Part shown: in pieces, positions 1 to 10,777 of the stretch | How positions within the stretch are numbered: position 1 is the stretch's first letter | Layout: the number at the start of each line of letters is the position of its first letter | DNA from: Rhyacophila brunnea | Taxonomy: Eukaryota; Arthropoda; Insecta; Trichoptera; Rhyacophilidae | Direction of reading: 5' to 3' | Assembly: GCA_022495005.1 (NCBI GenBank) | Contig: JAGYXB010000825.1 | Span: 868,001 to 932,000, forward strand | DNA length: 64,000 nucleotides | Notes under the pieces: model-generated | Database searches by the model: none | What the model was told of the DNA's origin: nothing | What the model saw: only the letters and a program-made list of their open reading frames with translations | Program-made: the position numbers and the translations under genes

Positions 1-654
1 ATCAAATAATACATACCTTTTTATTGCGTTGAAGAAAACCGTTTTCTATAGAAATGGTGGTTAAACTTAATATAAAAATGTGGCAAAACATTATGTCTGA
101 AACCAGTACAATTACATGTTACAATTACAATTAGGGGGAGGCGGGGCTAGTTGTTACAGGGGCATGTTGTTACATCCTAGATAACTCTCCCGCTAAAAGG
201 TTCTGTTGCGTACGTGTCACATAGGAGATGTAAACATCCTGTCCGCAGTTGCTGACAAAAGGTCGCCTGCATTGATTGTATGCAGTTGAAATAAAACCAT
301 TTTGAGTGAATTTCGTGTCTCAAAGCAACTTTTGTTGGCCGAATTTGAAGTTTGATTGTTACCAAACTATAAGAGTAAGTTTTTTTTAAAGTATGCTTTT
401 AAAAATCTACATTTTTATGCTCATATTTTGATTATATACCGAAGTAAATACAATTCCCGTATTAATATTATAACAATTTCAATTTTATTTCGGTCAAAGG
501 GGCTAGTTGTTACAGTGAAGTGGGGGCAAGTTGTTACTGCAATAATTAGCTCCACTCACTACCACTTTACTACAAATTCTTTGTTATCTTCTTTATTTGC
601 AATAGGTAGGTACTTATACCATCTATTTTTATTCTTCCAGATTATAATCTTACA

Positions 655-923
655 ATGGTGAGGACAAATAAAAACAAAACCGATATAGGTAAAATTTCCC
701 ACGAAACCTACAACAGAGCGGCTAAAAAAGTAATTGAAAACAGAATATCTCTTGGAAAAAAGCTGCCCAAGCATACAAAGTAGACTTTATGACCTTTCAA
801 TGTTATATAGAACGTAAAGATAATCGTCCGAACACTTCCAAGGTAGTGGGTTACGCAAAACGTCGCACAGATATTTTCTGTCGATCAAGAAAACGAGCTT
901 TCAACATACATAAGAAAATGTAG
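655..923 (+). pseudogene. Pogo-type transposase N-terminus (Psq-like HTH), frameshifted
   Basis: Reading from ATG 655 gives MVRTNKNKTDIGKIS, the basic start typical of pogo/Tigger transposases, followed by NRAAKKVIENRISLGK. A slip in the six-A run at 756-761 moves the frame; the next frame reads AAQAYKVDFMTFQCYIER, matching the Psq helix-turn-helix pattern (AA..Y.V...T.Q.Y). It then runs through PNTSKVVGYAKRRTDIF to TAG 921-923. The domain would bind the element's TIRs. A plausible donor GTAAGT at 375 and acceptor TTCTTCCAG ending at 640 would place an intron in the 5' UTR. The frameshift and missing catalytic core make it non-functional. Confidence 0.65.
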
Positions 924-983
924 CAAAATGTTTCATGGCCCAAGCAACTAAGAAAATGAAAAAGAAAGTGGTGTCATCTTCTT

Positions 984-1145
984 CTTATCTCTTATGAAGA
1001 ATGCTTATGTTTGGAGAATTATACTTGCGTTAAACCTGGGCAAGAGTGGATCCAATGCACAACATGCAAAAATTGGGCCCACATTTCCTGTATTCGTGGG
1101 AATAAAGTTAATTTCATGTGTCAGAATTATGATATTAGTGACTAA
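984..1145 (+). pseudogene. Pogo-type transposase C-terminal zinc finger remnant
   Basis: The frame ending at TAA 1143-1145 reads EWIQCTTCKNWAHISC and then FMCQNYDISD. This is a C..C..W.H..C...F.C..C pattern, like the PHD-type finger at the C-terminus of many insect pogo-like transposases. The last expected cysteine is tyrosine (QNY), so the finger is degenerate. It lies only about 60 bp after the HTH remnant, so several hundred codons of catalytic domain have been deleted between them. Confidence 0.55.
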
Positions 1146-1607
1146 ATATAAATGCAAAGAAAATCACAAGCAAAAAACTTACTTTTACATACATTTTCAA
1201 TGATTGTTTTAGTTGGTAACAATGTGCCCCTACCCTGTAACAACTTGCCCCCGGCTGGGGCACATTGTTACAATTTTCATTTTTTGTTGTTATTGCTATT
1301 GTAATTTTTGTAAGGTATGTATGGATACAAATAAACCGTATTTTAATAGCTAAATATATGTAGAATTAGTAATAATTAATATGATGTGTCTTAAGATAAA
1401 CGGATTTCAGCTTTTTAACTTTTTATTTTTTTGTAACAACTAGCCCCGCCACCCCCTATTATGTTTGCATACAAAAATGGCCTCTTGTTTTTAGTCGAAA
1501 GGTGCTTCAGTGAGTTTTATATAAAATGGAAATCTGGAAGAATAGTAAAAATCTTTGGTTTTAATAAAATAAACGTCATCATTTTTTTTTAAATCAATAT
1601 ATATTTT

Positions 1608-1826
1608 CGACCATGTCCGATCCTAATAGGATCATATGGGCCTCCACGGAGTGAAGGTTTGTATTAGCAGATTTTTGTTGCTTGCTTTTACTTGCTCAAC
1701 CTATTAGGTCCATACTCTGACTCATACACAAATTGAAAAACAATATGTGTACTTGCCAGACCTAGGATTCGAACCTGGGACCCACGACGCTATAGGCTGA
1801 CGCTTAATCCGCGCGGCCATCGTGGC
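1608..1826 (-). mobile_element. SINE1 (tRNA-derived), near full length
   Basis: On the minus strand it begins with a tRNA-like head: A-box-like GGCCGCGCGG and B-box GGTTCGAATCC followed by TAGGTCTGGCAAG. A body follows (ATATTGTTTTTCAATTTGTG, then ACCTAATAGG..GAGCAAG) and it ends CCTATTAGGATCGGACATGG before an A-rich tail. Transcription would be by RNA polymerase III, with retrotransposition by a LINE. Here the ACGAGAAATGGATGTCAGC segment is replaced by another sequence near 1675. At least eight further copies occur in the window. Confidence 0.85.
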
Positions 1827-2404
1827 AGTTACAGTACATTACCTAGATTAATTTAAATTTGTATTTTTTATTCCATTTCTTAGTTTGGACCTGAAACTGT
1901 CTCCTAGTTTGCACTGTTTGACTTGGGTTTTATGGCCTGGACATCATAAAGTACCCTGCTTCACAAAACATTGGTCCATGGCAATGGATTTTACAGTTCT
2001 ATCTTATTAATCGGTTTTGTTGTCTAATATCAGAGTCAACAGCTTTATTTTTATTTTTATTTCATAATATATATAAATAATATACTTATATATAAATAGA
2101 GCGTTCATTAAAAAAATTGCATACTGTCAACGTAAAAATCTTTTTAGTATAAGTTAGAATTAACTGTATTTGTTGTCTGTGTGTATTTATCTTTTGGTGA
2201 GTGCCACAGTGCCTGAGAATGCCGAAAGGCGAAGCTTGGGTCACAAAAAACGACTGAAATAGAATAGTAGAAAACTTAAATCCGTTAGAATATAAAGGAT
2301 TCCTTAAAATTTTTCAAATTTACAATTTACGTTTATACGTGTACGTTTAATACATTTCCTCCCTATTTCGCTCTCTTTTGCACATTTTCATATGATTTCT
2401 TAGT
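1827..2404. other. Unrecognised AT-rich interval
   Basis: No gene is seen. The only notable piece is 2201-2244 (GCCTGAGAATGCCGAAAGGC then GAAGCTTGGGTCAC), which has a short GAAA-capped hairpin and loosely resembles the hammerhead-type core found in Penelope-like elements. Confidence 0.4.
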
Positions 2405-3169
2405 AACCAGACAAAACAGAACATGGAAAAACCGAACAGTGACAAGAAAAAACAGAACAGCCATGGTAAATTTAAAACATTCAGTTATACTTCTTTAGGC
2501 GCGTTTGGAAAATCAGATCTGAGTATATTTTTGGCGTGTGACATGTAACACATAATTTATTTTTTCACACAAAAAAACACAATCGATTGGATTCGAAACA
2601 ACAATTGTTCGGTTATCAGCCGAACGCACAAACATTACGCCACAGAATGATACTGCAATAGTGACGATTATACAGTATAATATTATAGTTTAGAATTGTT
2701 CCGTTGCCTAGGCAGCGAATTTATTATTGTCGGCCATTTGCAATTCCTTACGTAAACAAACTATTAAACGTCATAGTGGCAGTTGTTACTTTAAAAATAA
2801 AAACAACGATAAATAATTATGTAATTTAATAATATTAGATAAAGTGTATAGAAATAAACCAACGGCACTCCAATAAGCGGTCCCATTTTCTTGAATGTGT
2901 AATTTAAGAAGATAATTAAGAGCTAGTCGGAGAATCTAGTTTATCACAACTTTTGTTTCTTCTACTTATTTACTACTTTCTTACTTCTAACGCGCGTACT
3001 TAAGTACACACACCATATTAACTTAAAAAACTTAAGTTTATAAACGAAATATATATAAATATTGAACATATAATAATTCAAAAATGCAGTGATTATAATA
3101 TTTATAATCACTGCATATTGGCCATTCGGCGTAAATACCTCAATTTATCTGCTTGATTTTGTTAATCAT

Positions 3170-3365
3170 GCACAACTACACAGAATTATTAAACTTATTA
3201 TTTCGTTGTACCTAGTCACCTAAGCATTGAGATATACCTAGCTTCCCAGCAAAACCGAGTTGAGTCCCGCTTAATAAAGGCTTTCCAGCGATTAGGAATG
3301 CAGAAATTATATAATTTGATTTTTTTTACGGCGTATTGAAAATCTGTTTTATTAAAAATCTGTAT
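3170..3365 (+). repeat. Repeat C core, copy 1
   Basis: This block (…GTTGTACCTAGTCACC…ACCGAGTTGAGTCCCG…GGCGTATTGAAAATCTG) recurs at 43130-43345 in the same orientation and at 11610-11815 reversed. In all three it sits beside GTTCTGTTTTGTC-type repeats or other transposon debris. No reading frame is conserved. Confidence 0.7.
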
Positions 3366-3387
3366 AAAATAATAGAGATCCGACAAT

Positions 3388-3832
3388 TTTACAACGTTTT
3401 CATTAGCTCGTATTCTTATTTTTCCGGTGGTTGTTTATACAGTACAAATCTTGTAATCGATTTTTAACTAACTTCCCGACTAGCTAGATATTTGAAACTT
3501 TAAGAATATATCAGAACACAATGCCAATGCATTCTTTTAATACTTTTAGCCACCTTTAAGTAGAATTGAATTGATTTTCAGTTAATTCTGTTTTGTATGA
3601 AAAGTTATTTTGGAAGAAATCTGTAATCCAATCCACTATTATTGGTTGCTAAGGGGGTGGTTCTAGAAACTAAATTATTAATATATACGTGCGTTACTAT
3701 GGAAATCAAAATGACATTTCAGTATTCTATATTTGTTTGTTAATTGCAAAATAGCAACAAAATGATTTGATGACAATTGCCTTATTTGTCCTAAATTATT
3801 AATACATAGAATTGTCAAGTTTATATGTTTTA
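3388..3832 (+). mobile_element. MITE A copy a (3' end lost)
   Basis: It starts TTTACAACGTTTTCATTAGC and contains the family landmarks: ATCGATTTTTAACTAACTTC, CATTCTTTTAATACTTTTAG, TTATTGGTTGCTAAGGGGGT and ATATACGTGCGTTACTATGG. The terminal AAAAACGTTGTATATAAAAA…CTTGTAATTA segment is missing, replaced by repeat G. Ten copies of this family occur in the window. It has no coding capacity. Confidence 0.85.
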
Positions 3833-4160
3833 ACCAGGGAACTCATAAATAATGGGAGCTGAAATACACAACGGGTAAGGCGATAGCAGGTAACCGACTC
3901 GAGTAAGGAAGAAACCGGCTTAAACTTACACACGTGTCTAGAATACGTTTTACGTCGAATACTGAAAACTCCTCTCGGTTTATGCATTTACGCTCATTTA
4001 ATGTTGGTGTATTACACACACTATTGCACGTGCATAATGCGTGCTTCATTTTCGTAGGACACTAACACATTCAAAAGCCTGCTTCACCATGCGGCGTATT
4101 GAATATAGCCTATCGGTATTCTATTTATTATCTGTTCTGTGGATTAAACATAGAATTTAT
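3833..4160 (+). repeat. Repeat G copy 1
   Basis: It begins ACCAGGGAACTCATAAATAA, contains ACACGTGTCTAGAATACG and CTCGGTTTATGCATTTACGC, and ends GCCTATCGGTATTCTATTTA. The same repeat is at 18505-18975 and, several times, at 39399-40445. The short open frames here are not conserved between copies and I do not call them genes. Confidence 0.75.
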
Positions 4161-4734
4161 AAACGTGGTACATAAAAAGCTATTTTTATCTTGTCATTAT
4201 TTCATGTTCTGTTTTGCCACCGTTCTGTTTCTTCATGTTCTGTTTTATCATGTTCTGTTTATTCATGGAACCGTTTCCTCTCATGCAATAATTTAATAAA
4301 TATGATATATCAGGTAATAATAGTGGGTATTTACAATGACACCGTTATAATATAATAATATAGAAAAGTCAATAGAGCTATTAAATTATTGGGAAGTAAG
4401 TAGTAATCATTAAAATAAAAAAATTTACACATATAAGTCACTCAACTAGAATCTAGATGCTAAGCAGAATTATTTTGAAATATTTCAGAATATTGGCAGT
4501 AATGATTCTATCCTTGACCTCAATATTATGCGATAACTTACTAATAACTGCATTAACATGGGCAGCGAAATAACTCCCAGTATTTTTTCATTTATTAAAA
4601 ACGGTTCTCCAAAAATTTATTAAAATAAAAAAAATGTTTTCAAACTGTTTTACAACTGTGAATTATTAAATTATTACAGTGAATTATTAAATTAAAATAA
4701 GTTTGGTACTGTTCGGTTATCAGGAATACAGCGG

Positions 4735-4822
4735 AAAACACATTTTGAAAATAGCCGATAAACTGGATTATTTGTTAGGCTAACCTAACCAAACCTAACC
4801 TAACCTAACCTAACCTAACCAA
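4735..4822. repeat. Interstitial CCTAA (telomere-type) array with repeat D
   Basis: ACATTTTGAAAATAGCCGAT..ACTGGATTATTTGTTAGG is followed by about eight CCTAA/CCAAA units (4780-4822). TTAGG is the canonical insect telomere unit. The same flank precedes a short array at 50219-50281, where the array runs on the other strand. The array is short and imperfect, so it is interstitial and not a chromosome end. Confidence 0.75.
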
Positions 4823-4834
4823 AACTAACACAAA

Positions 4835-5235
4835 CTAACAAATAGTAAGCATTTGATTGACGTTCTGAGAACCTCCTTTCTTACATTTCCTGGGTGATAA
4901 ACCGCTATTGAACCCGGTCGCATATGCAAAAATTATCTCGACTGGGACACGGTCATAAATCGAAACAGCCGGCATTGTTGCAACTCTCTTTCGCGGACAC
5001 ATGCAGGACCATGCCGGAACAGTAACGTCACGCGACATCTGCACATACGCCGATAAAATATTTTGCTGTTCTACTGCAAACCATGCCGATTCAAATTTGT
5101 TACAAAGCAGATATTTTTTTGTGCGGCAATACATTAAGTTGCACGTATTTTGTGAATGACAAAACAAATTACATCGACAAATTCGACGTGTTGCAGTCAA
5201 GACGAGTTTGTATGTGCGACAGGGTTTAGTATTAA
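4835..5235. other. Unrecognised interval with a 121-codon minus-strand open frame
   Basis: A minus-strand frame at 4835-5200 is open for 121 codons and rich in cysteine, but I recognise no domain. Its end (5194-5230, CAGTCAAGACGAGTTTGTAT then GTGCGACAGGGTTTA) resembles 6012-6047 (CAGTCGAGACGATTTCCAAT then GTGCGACTGGGCTTA). Both look like termini of one non-autonomous element type, so the frame is probably fortuitous. Confidence 0.3.
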
Positions 5236-6130
5236 AAATACATTAGGTAATAGTTATGTAGGTTGATTTTCTTTACACCCATATTATGAAAAATACTCAA
5301 AATTTTCTCGCGAAGCAACCGCCCCACGTGCTTCGTGTAAAACTGTAAATTTCGTCTCACACGTAGTGAATATTATCGCACGATACAAAGGAGCATGCAA
5401 ATTACTGAACAGTTTACTATGTACGCATTCTATCAAACCTCTCTCATACAATATATCAGTGTATTTATTCCATTGTAACTAACTCTCCTGTACTCTATGC
5501 AATAATTGTATATATATATTCCACACGCGGTGGGTACAATAGAATAAAGGCGCAGACACAGAACGAATTAATAAATAATATAAATGTAAAAACCATCGCC
5601 GTCGATAATTATTTTGAAGCAGGGTATTTTATGGCGGTCAAGCCGTAAACCCAAATACATATAACAAAGCATGCCGACGGCACTCAATATTGGATACACG
5701 TTAGCCTGCTCTCACATCTATACTCGTCTCTCTGCAACGTGTCGAATACATCGATGTGACCTTATCGTTATTCACAAAACACACGTTATCTTATAGACCT
5801 TCGCACACTGCTGGAATAAAACATTGTAGTTAAAAAAAAACATCTGGAGGCACATGTAACTATTTTCACCCGACATGCAGCGCAGGTATAATCCCAAAAT
5901 GTCGCACTTCATTTTGGCTTGCCAAGTGGCATCACTGTCCTCACACTGCATTGCTATACGCACATAAGACAGTTACATATTGCGTTCAGTTTTGATTTAT
6001 GACTATTATCCCAGTCGAGACGATTTCCAATGTGCGACTGGGCTTACATTTACGGAACAAACTTTAATGCATATTATTATCATACAATTAATGTAACTAT
6101 TGAAATTAACATAAATTCTAACACGTGTTG
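5236..6130. other. Unrecognised interval
   Basis: No gene is seen. The end at 6012-6047 matches 5194-5230, as noted for the preceding interval. Confidence 0.4.
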
Positions 6131-6335
6131 TTGTCCGATCCTAATAAGATCATTTATTATGGGTATCCACAGAGTGGAGGTTTGTATTAACAGATTTTGT
6201 TTTTACGAGAAATGGATGTCAGCCATTTGCTCAACCTATTAGGTCCATACCGTGACTCAAACACAAATTGAAAAACAATATGTGTAGACCGACGACTATA
6301 TAGGCCGACGCTTAAGCCGCGTGGCTATCGTGGGT
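6131..6335 (-). mobile_element. SINE1 copy lacking its B box
   Basis: The 3' body (TCCGATCCTAATAAGATCAT, ACGAGAAATGGATGTCAGCC) and the A-box side (GGCCGACGCTTAAGCCGCGT) are present. The CCAGACCCAGGATTCGAACC segment holding the B box is deleted between 6283 and 6290. It is therefore unlikely to be transcribed by RNA polymerase III. Confidence 0.8.
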
Positions 6336-6399
6336 CACGTCTTTAAGGGTATCTATACCATATTTTTCCAAACTTCTGAGATCCATAATCATTTTTATT

Positions 6400-6731
6400 T
6401 TTATAATTTCCCTGTGCTCTTCTTCCCCGGCACTTTGCACTAGAAAGTAACTATAAACTCAGTCAGAGCTCACTGTAAGCGTAGCAACCTTAGTCCTGGG
6501 TATCTTCTCCTAGGGCATTCCCAGCCAAAAACTGAACCAGATGCTTCACATCGCCAATGTAGGGCCACGTGATACGCTCGATTAAGAGCGGGTGTGGTGC
6601 GTGGCGGGTTTTGGTTTGGAGGTATTAACTTCAATATGTTAAAATACCACACCCAGTAGGGTGAGCCAGTTCCCATTAATGTTGTGTTCCCTGGGCGCAG
6701 GTGTACGCGTATCACAATTTGGGAAACACTG
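6400..6731. mobile_element. Probable hAT non-autonomous element, right end
   Basis: The right edge reads TTGGGAAACACTG; its reverse complement, CAGTGTTTCCCAAATTGTGA, is typical of Charlie-type hAT termini. The interior is more GC-rich than its surroundings. I could not define the left end or an 8-bp duplication. An 81-codon minus-strand frame inside has no recognisable domain. Confidence 0.4.
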
Positions 6732-7079
6732 ACTTAAACGTAGATACTTTAAATTTATGTTTGTAGTTTTTTTTTTTATTGAAATGCATTGATTACTTAT
6801 AAAAAAAACAACTACTTTCATAGTCCTAATTTTTTATGTATTTTTATTGATCAACAGCCTAATAATTCAATTGTGTTTCCGCTTTTTTACGACTTCAAAC
6901 AAAATACACTAATCTCCGATCGACGATGCTTTTTTCTCTACAGCTCTTTCTAATCTCGTATGTCGTATTTTCCGCCCACGCTAATGTCTCGAGAAGCAAA
7001 AATATTTAATATGCCATAGGTAAGTAATTCGTATACGAGATATTTTACTTTCAGCGATTATATTGTATTCGATGGCAAG

Positions 7080-8003
7080 TAAAATTAATCGGTAAGTAAT
7101 ATCGGTATTTCAAAACCGGTATTCCAGTATTTATCAATACCGAAATAACGGTTTTAAAAATCCAAAATACCGGAATTTTCGGAATTAAGAAAGCACACTC
7201 GTTTACGTATATTAAAATGAATTATAAGTTATGTGCTGCTAAAATACAAATATATTGAGTGAATCCAACAGAAGTGAAAAAATAATATATTTATATAAGT
7301 AATTGTCGCGATGAATTATCATAATATTATTTTATAATAAAAAACATCCGTGACAAAAATCTTAATTATTATTATTAGTATTACACAAAAAAAAAATAAT
7401 ATTATATAAGCTAGAAAATAAGTAGATAATACAACCATAGATAGATATATATACATAATATATATATTCATAGGTTATATATATATTCATTAGATATAGT
7501 CAATTAACTGTCATTTACTTTTGTTTGTAAGAAATAAAAAGGCTTTTTTATTTTTATTTATTTATTAAGTAATTGTCGCGATGAATTATAATAATATTAT
7601 TTAGAAATATTAGACATCCGTGACAAAAATGTTCAATTATTCTATAATATTATTGCGTTGAACTTAAGAAGGTTTTCCTGCAGCCGGACTTAATTGCACT
7701 TGATGAAAACTTTTGAGGGCTTTAGTTAAAATTATCAATATATTCAAATTATTTGTAAAAAATCACTAGTTCTACAATAATTATGATCAATATACATTTT
7801 TAAATGTCAACGTAATTAATGTACGTACGTAGGTTTTTGCTATAAAATAATATTTTAAAAAGTTTTTAATAGCTATATTATTGATAAGCACCTACTTCTG
7901 TTTTTTTAATGTTTAAGAAATACCAGTATTAATACCGGTATTCAATAAGAAATACCGAAAAACCGGTATTGATATTTTCATTCGGTATTGCAATCCCTAT
8001 ATC
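7080..8003. mobile_element. hAT-like element F copy 1 (ACCGGTATT-rich ends)
   Basis: Both ends are dense in the palindrome ACCGGTAT and its variants (7100-7165; 7921-7995). The right end, read inward, is AGGGATTGCAATACCGAATG, close to the left end of the copy at 16169 (AGGATTACAATACCGAAC). The YARGG-like start suggests hAT, but no transposase remains and no 8-bp duplication was found. A 65-bp direct repeat (AAGTAATTGTCGCGATGAAT … ACATCCGTGACAAAAAT) occurs at 7298-7363 and 7567-7632. Confidence 0.5.
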
Positions 8004-8103
8004 TGACAGCTTGATAGCGGTTTTCGGTATGAATTGATCATTTCTCATGCTGAAACACAGTAAAATTTCAACATAACACTCAAATTCAAAATAAACAAAA
8101 ATG

Positions 8104-8513
8104 CTATGACGCATCTTCTTCTTCTTCGTCGTGTCTGATCTTTAATAGCAACAATGTGTCGCTCCAGAAGTTGGCGACGGCGACACCGTTTTCCTAGGCT
8201 TGTAGAATCTCGTCGAAATTGCAGCTTACTGGGCAAGCCTTGCATGAAAAGAGGTGCTCCATGCTTTTCATTTCACCGCGCTTGCAGGTTTGGTCATCAG
8301 AGAACCCTCCACTTCACCATGTCGTCTCGAGTGCGCCCAACCATGGTTCTCAGTTTGTTTAGGGCTTTCCATGTACGGTACCCGAGACTGGCTCCGGGTG
8401 GGAAATGCTCTGCTGGCTTTACCCAATCTTCGAGACCCTCAGAGGCTAGGTTCGCTTCTCTTGCGGATAGCCTATATTCTTCGGGTAGGATGGTAAGAGG
8501 TATAGTTGTCGCA
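8104..8513 (-). pseudogene. LINE reverse-transcriptase C-terminal tail, frameshifted
   Basis: On the minus strand the frame reads GLEDWVKPAEHFPPGA, then LNKLRTMVGRTRDDMVKW. After a one-base shift near 8299 it reads DDQTCKRGEMKSMEHLFSC, then ANFWSDTLLLLKIRHDEEEE and a stop at 8106-8104. The LN.LRT..GR…KW and C…G…EH…C patterns match the extreme C-terminus of insect non-LTR retrotransposon ORF2. The upstream catalytic domain is absent. The GAAGAAGAAGAAG run at its end is a common insect LINE 3' tail. Confidence 0.65.
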
Positions 8514-10777
8514 TTACAAAAGTTAACTATCTCGACGTATGAACTGTCAAATTATGTACCAACCTCGCTAGCTAGGTAGAACGAGATAGAGAGCAAAAAT
8601 TGTAACTCGAGCTGCGGTGATTTTGAAAAGTAATTAATACACCACCGTGCCATGCTTCAAGTTATAGTTGTCATCTTTTACGCCCACAAACTGTCAAATA
8701 TTATTTATCAAGGAAAATATTTTCAACAAATTTCGAAGTCAATGTACCATATAGGTTAGTATGTATAATATACAATGTAATACATAATGAATCAAACGTG
8801 ATATTATATTGAAATTATAATAACATTGTCTATTTTTTGTCTTGAGTTATCTGTCTGTCTGGAATGAATAAGCTGTCTCTCTCTAATTATCAGCATTGTT
8901 AAATTTTCATGAAAAAGAGTTAGCGTTTTTATTATGTGATCGCGGATTTATCGAAATAGATATCTACCGATCTACATTGCGTGGTATCCAAATCGACACG
9001 TTCTTTATCTTTGAATATTGTTACCCTATATGCATTTGCTTAATTTATAAAAATAGTATTATTGAGCGCATCGGCAAGAATATTGACAGGTGACACTGCC
9101 ACCTGGTATTTTTATAATACCATATAATTAATTAATTAATCATTGATTTTTCAATGCGTTAACATGAAAATTTATCGAATATTAAATGACCAGCGCATCT
9201 ATTATATACACAAGACTGCTTTCGGCTGCAATCTAGGGTAGGAAAGTATCCAAGTATTAGCACTTATTGTAACAATTATAATAAGTTAGTTGTATTTGTT
9301 GCAATAAGTGCTTTATTTTAACAGAACCTCTCTGGGCTGTGATAAAATTTATAGCGAGATAGACAGTTTTGACTGTTTAGACGGCTAACTTATTGTAACA
9401 ATTATAATACCTCAATACAAATATGTAATAAATACTATCACTGTATCACTTTAAAATGGTATGTGATGTCCTTCCGATGAGTACTTTAAGGAAACAGGTG
9501 ATTTGGGCTGGCAGGTATCTTGTACGGGTTGGTGGTATTAACCTTCTTTAAGTTTCTTACCAGAAATGGAGGACACTCTGTGAACTCCTTGATGTAATAC
9601 TCACAGTTTGTACGCTTAGAGACTGTAAGTATTTTGTGAAGATAATCTTGTCAGCTTAATTACCTTCGTGGACGAATTTAGCTTTTGCAGTATGATGGCG
9701 TGAATACGGGAAACAAATAATATTTTCGTAGAGTAAAATATTACTGTTTATTTTAAAGTAAAGTAGAATACAGATTATATTGACAGATTGAGATGTTTAC
9801 AGTATGAATGATATAAAATAATGGACAATAGGAACAGCGCGTTCCGTGTTTTTATATAATTAATCTTAATGGGTTTCATGGGTGCCTACGTGCGCGTCCA
9901 GGGTGTGCACGTGTACTTATAACAACAACAACAATAATGATAATAATGGTTCATTTACCTTGAGTACAAAGTGTAGGGTAGGTATAGATATTATATTGCT
10001 CATATAAAATAATATGTATTTATCTTGATTAGTGCATTGATCTCCGGTTTCGGGGTCCAAAGATAACAGTTGTTTACAAGTTCTTACATTCGGTTAAAAT
10101 GTTATCTCGAATTAAATTATTGACTTTAGATGAAGTATGTGAGTTTTTGAATGCTTTCATTCCGACATAAGTAGGTATGTAAGTGTTTATATTATATTAA
10201 AAGCTTAAGATTTGTAAAGTTCAATAGGTATTGCAAAATTGATTGGTACAATAATATATAGTACCTTTTAGGCATATACAGCAGGTCGATTGTCGCCTTG
10301 TATATAGAATAGACCCGGAGATCTGATAAAAGCAAATAATATTCCTATATCCTCGGTATATTTGATTTATAAAGTAATTACGGTGAATATCAAACCGAAT
10401 GAAATCGATATTGTGTGACACAAAGTGCGAAAAGGAAATTCGATATCCCGACCACAACCTGTCAAGTATCCATGTCCACCGCATCGATCACCAATCGATA
10501 CCAACTTTTTGTCCAGCGTGACAAAAAATAATTTAATGTGAAAATCTAATAGTGTATCGATCGATATAAATTTTATCTATGGCGGCGAGCCTTTTAGTGA
10601 GTGGACCGTCGCCACTTTACCGGGAGCTATATGAATAAATTTACATAGATCATTGGTTTTGCAACGCGAAATTGTCGCGCCGTTTTGGATTTCTTTATTA
10701 ACCCAAAAGTTGGCGATATTATAAATCGGTAAAGGCTTAAAACTAAAAAATATATATTGCTAGGTTATGCAGGCATG
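8514..10777. other. Gene-free AT-rich interval
   Basis: No coding region is supported; the 65- and 87-codon open frames at 8896 and 10221 have no recognisable content. There is a 17-bp-stem hairpin at 9259-9312. CTTATTGTAACAATTATAAT is repeated directly at 9263 and 9388. Confidence 0.4.

Larger units (their letters stand above)
134..1456 (+). mobile_element. Pogo-like (Tc1/mariner superfamily) DNA transposon, internally deleted
   Basis: The ends are inverted repeats of 25 bp with one mismatch (left 134-158, right 1432-1456; core GGCGGGGCTAGTTGTTACA) and both sides are flanked by TA (132-133 and 1457-1458), the Tc1/mariner target duplication. Related GGGGC(T/A)AGTTGTTAC blocks recur inside at about 500-537 and 1220-1272. 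Coding remains for a helix-turn-helix and a C-terminal zinc finger survive, but the catalytic DDD/DDE domain is absent. At 1.3 kb it is too short for an autonomous pogo element, so it would need a transposase made elsewhere. The family call rests on the recognised protein motifs, TIRs and TA; pogo is the best fit and another Tc1/mariner clade is possible. Confidence 0.8.
2405..4280. mobile_element. Composite element C with inverted GTTCTGTTTTGTC-type terminal repeats
   Basis: The left edge (2408-2465) carries GACAAAACAGAACATGG and GTGACAAGAAAAAACAGAAC. The right edge (4200-4272) carries the opposite strand, ATGTTCTGTTTTGCCACCG, three more times with drift. The same inverted arrangement brackets a 0.4-kb copy at 43030-43455, so these look like (sub)terminal repeats of one DNA-transposon family. 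The shared core is at 3170-3365. MITE A (3388-3832) and repeat G (3833-4160) appear to have inserted inside. No coding sequence is seen, so the superfamily is unknown. Confidence 0.45.

Noticed and set aside
356..1203. 101-codon and 69-codon plus-strand open frames as genes
   Set aside because: The first precedes the transposase start within the pogo-like element; the second overlaps the zinc-finger remnant in a different frame.
4780..4822. A telomere
   Set aside because: Only about eight imperfect CCTAA units with unique DNA on both sides.
4835..5200. 121-codon cysteine-rich minus-strand frame as a secreted peptide gene
   Set aside because: No signal peptide, no recognised family, and its end matches a repeat end at 6012-6047.
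8154..8579. 141-codon plus-strand frame as a gene
   Set aside because: It is the antisense of a LINE C-terminus recognised on the minus strand; composition follows from that.
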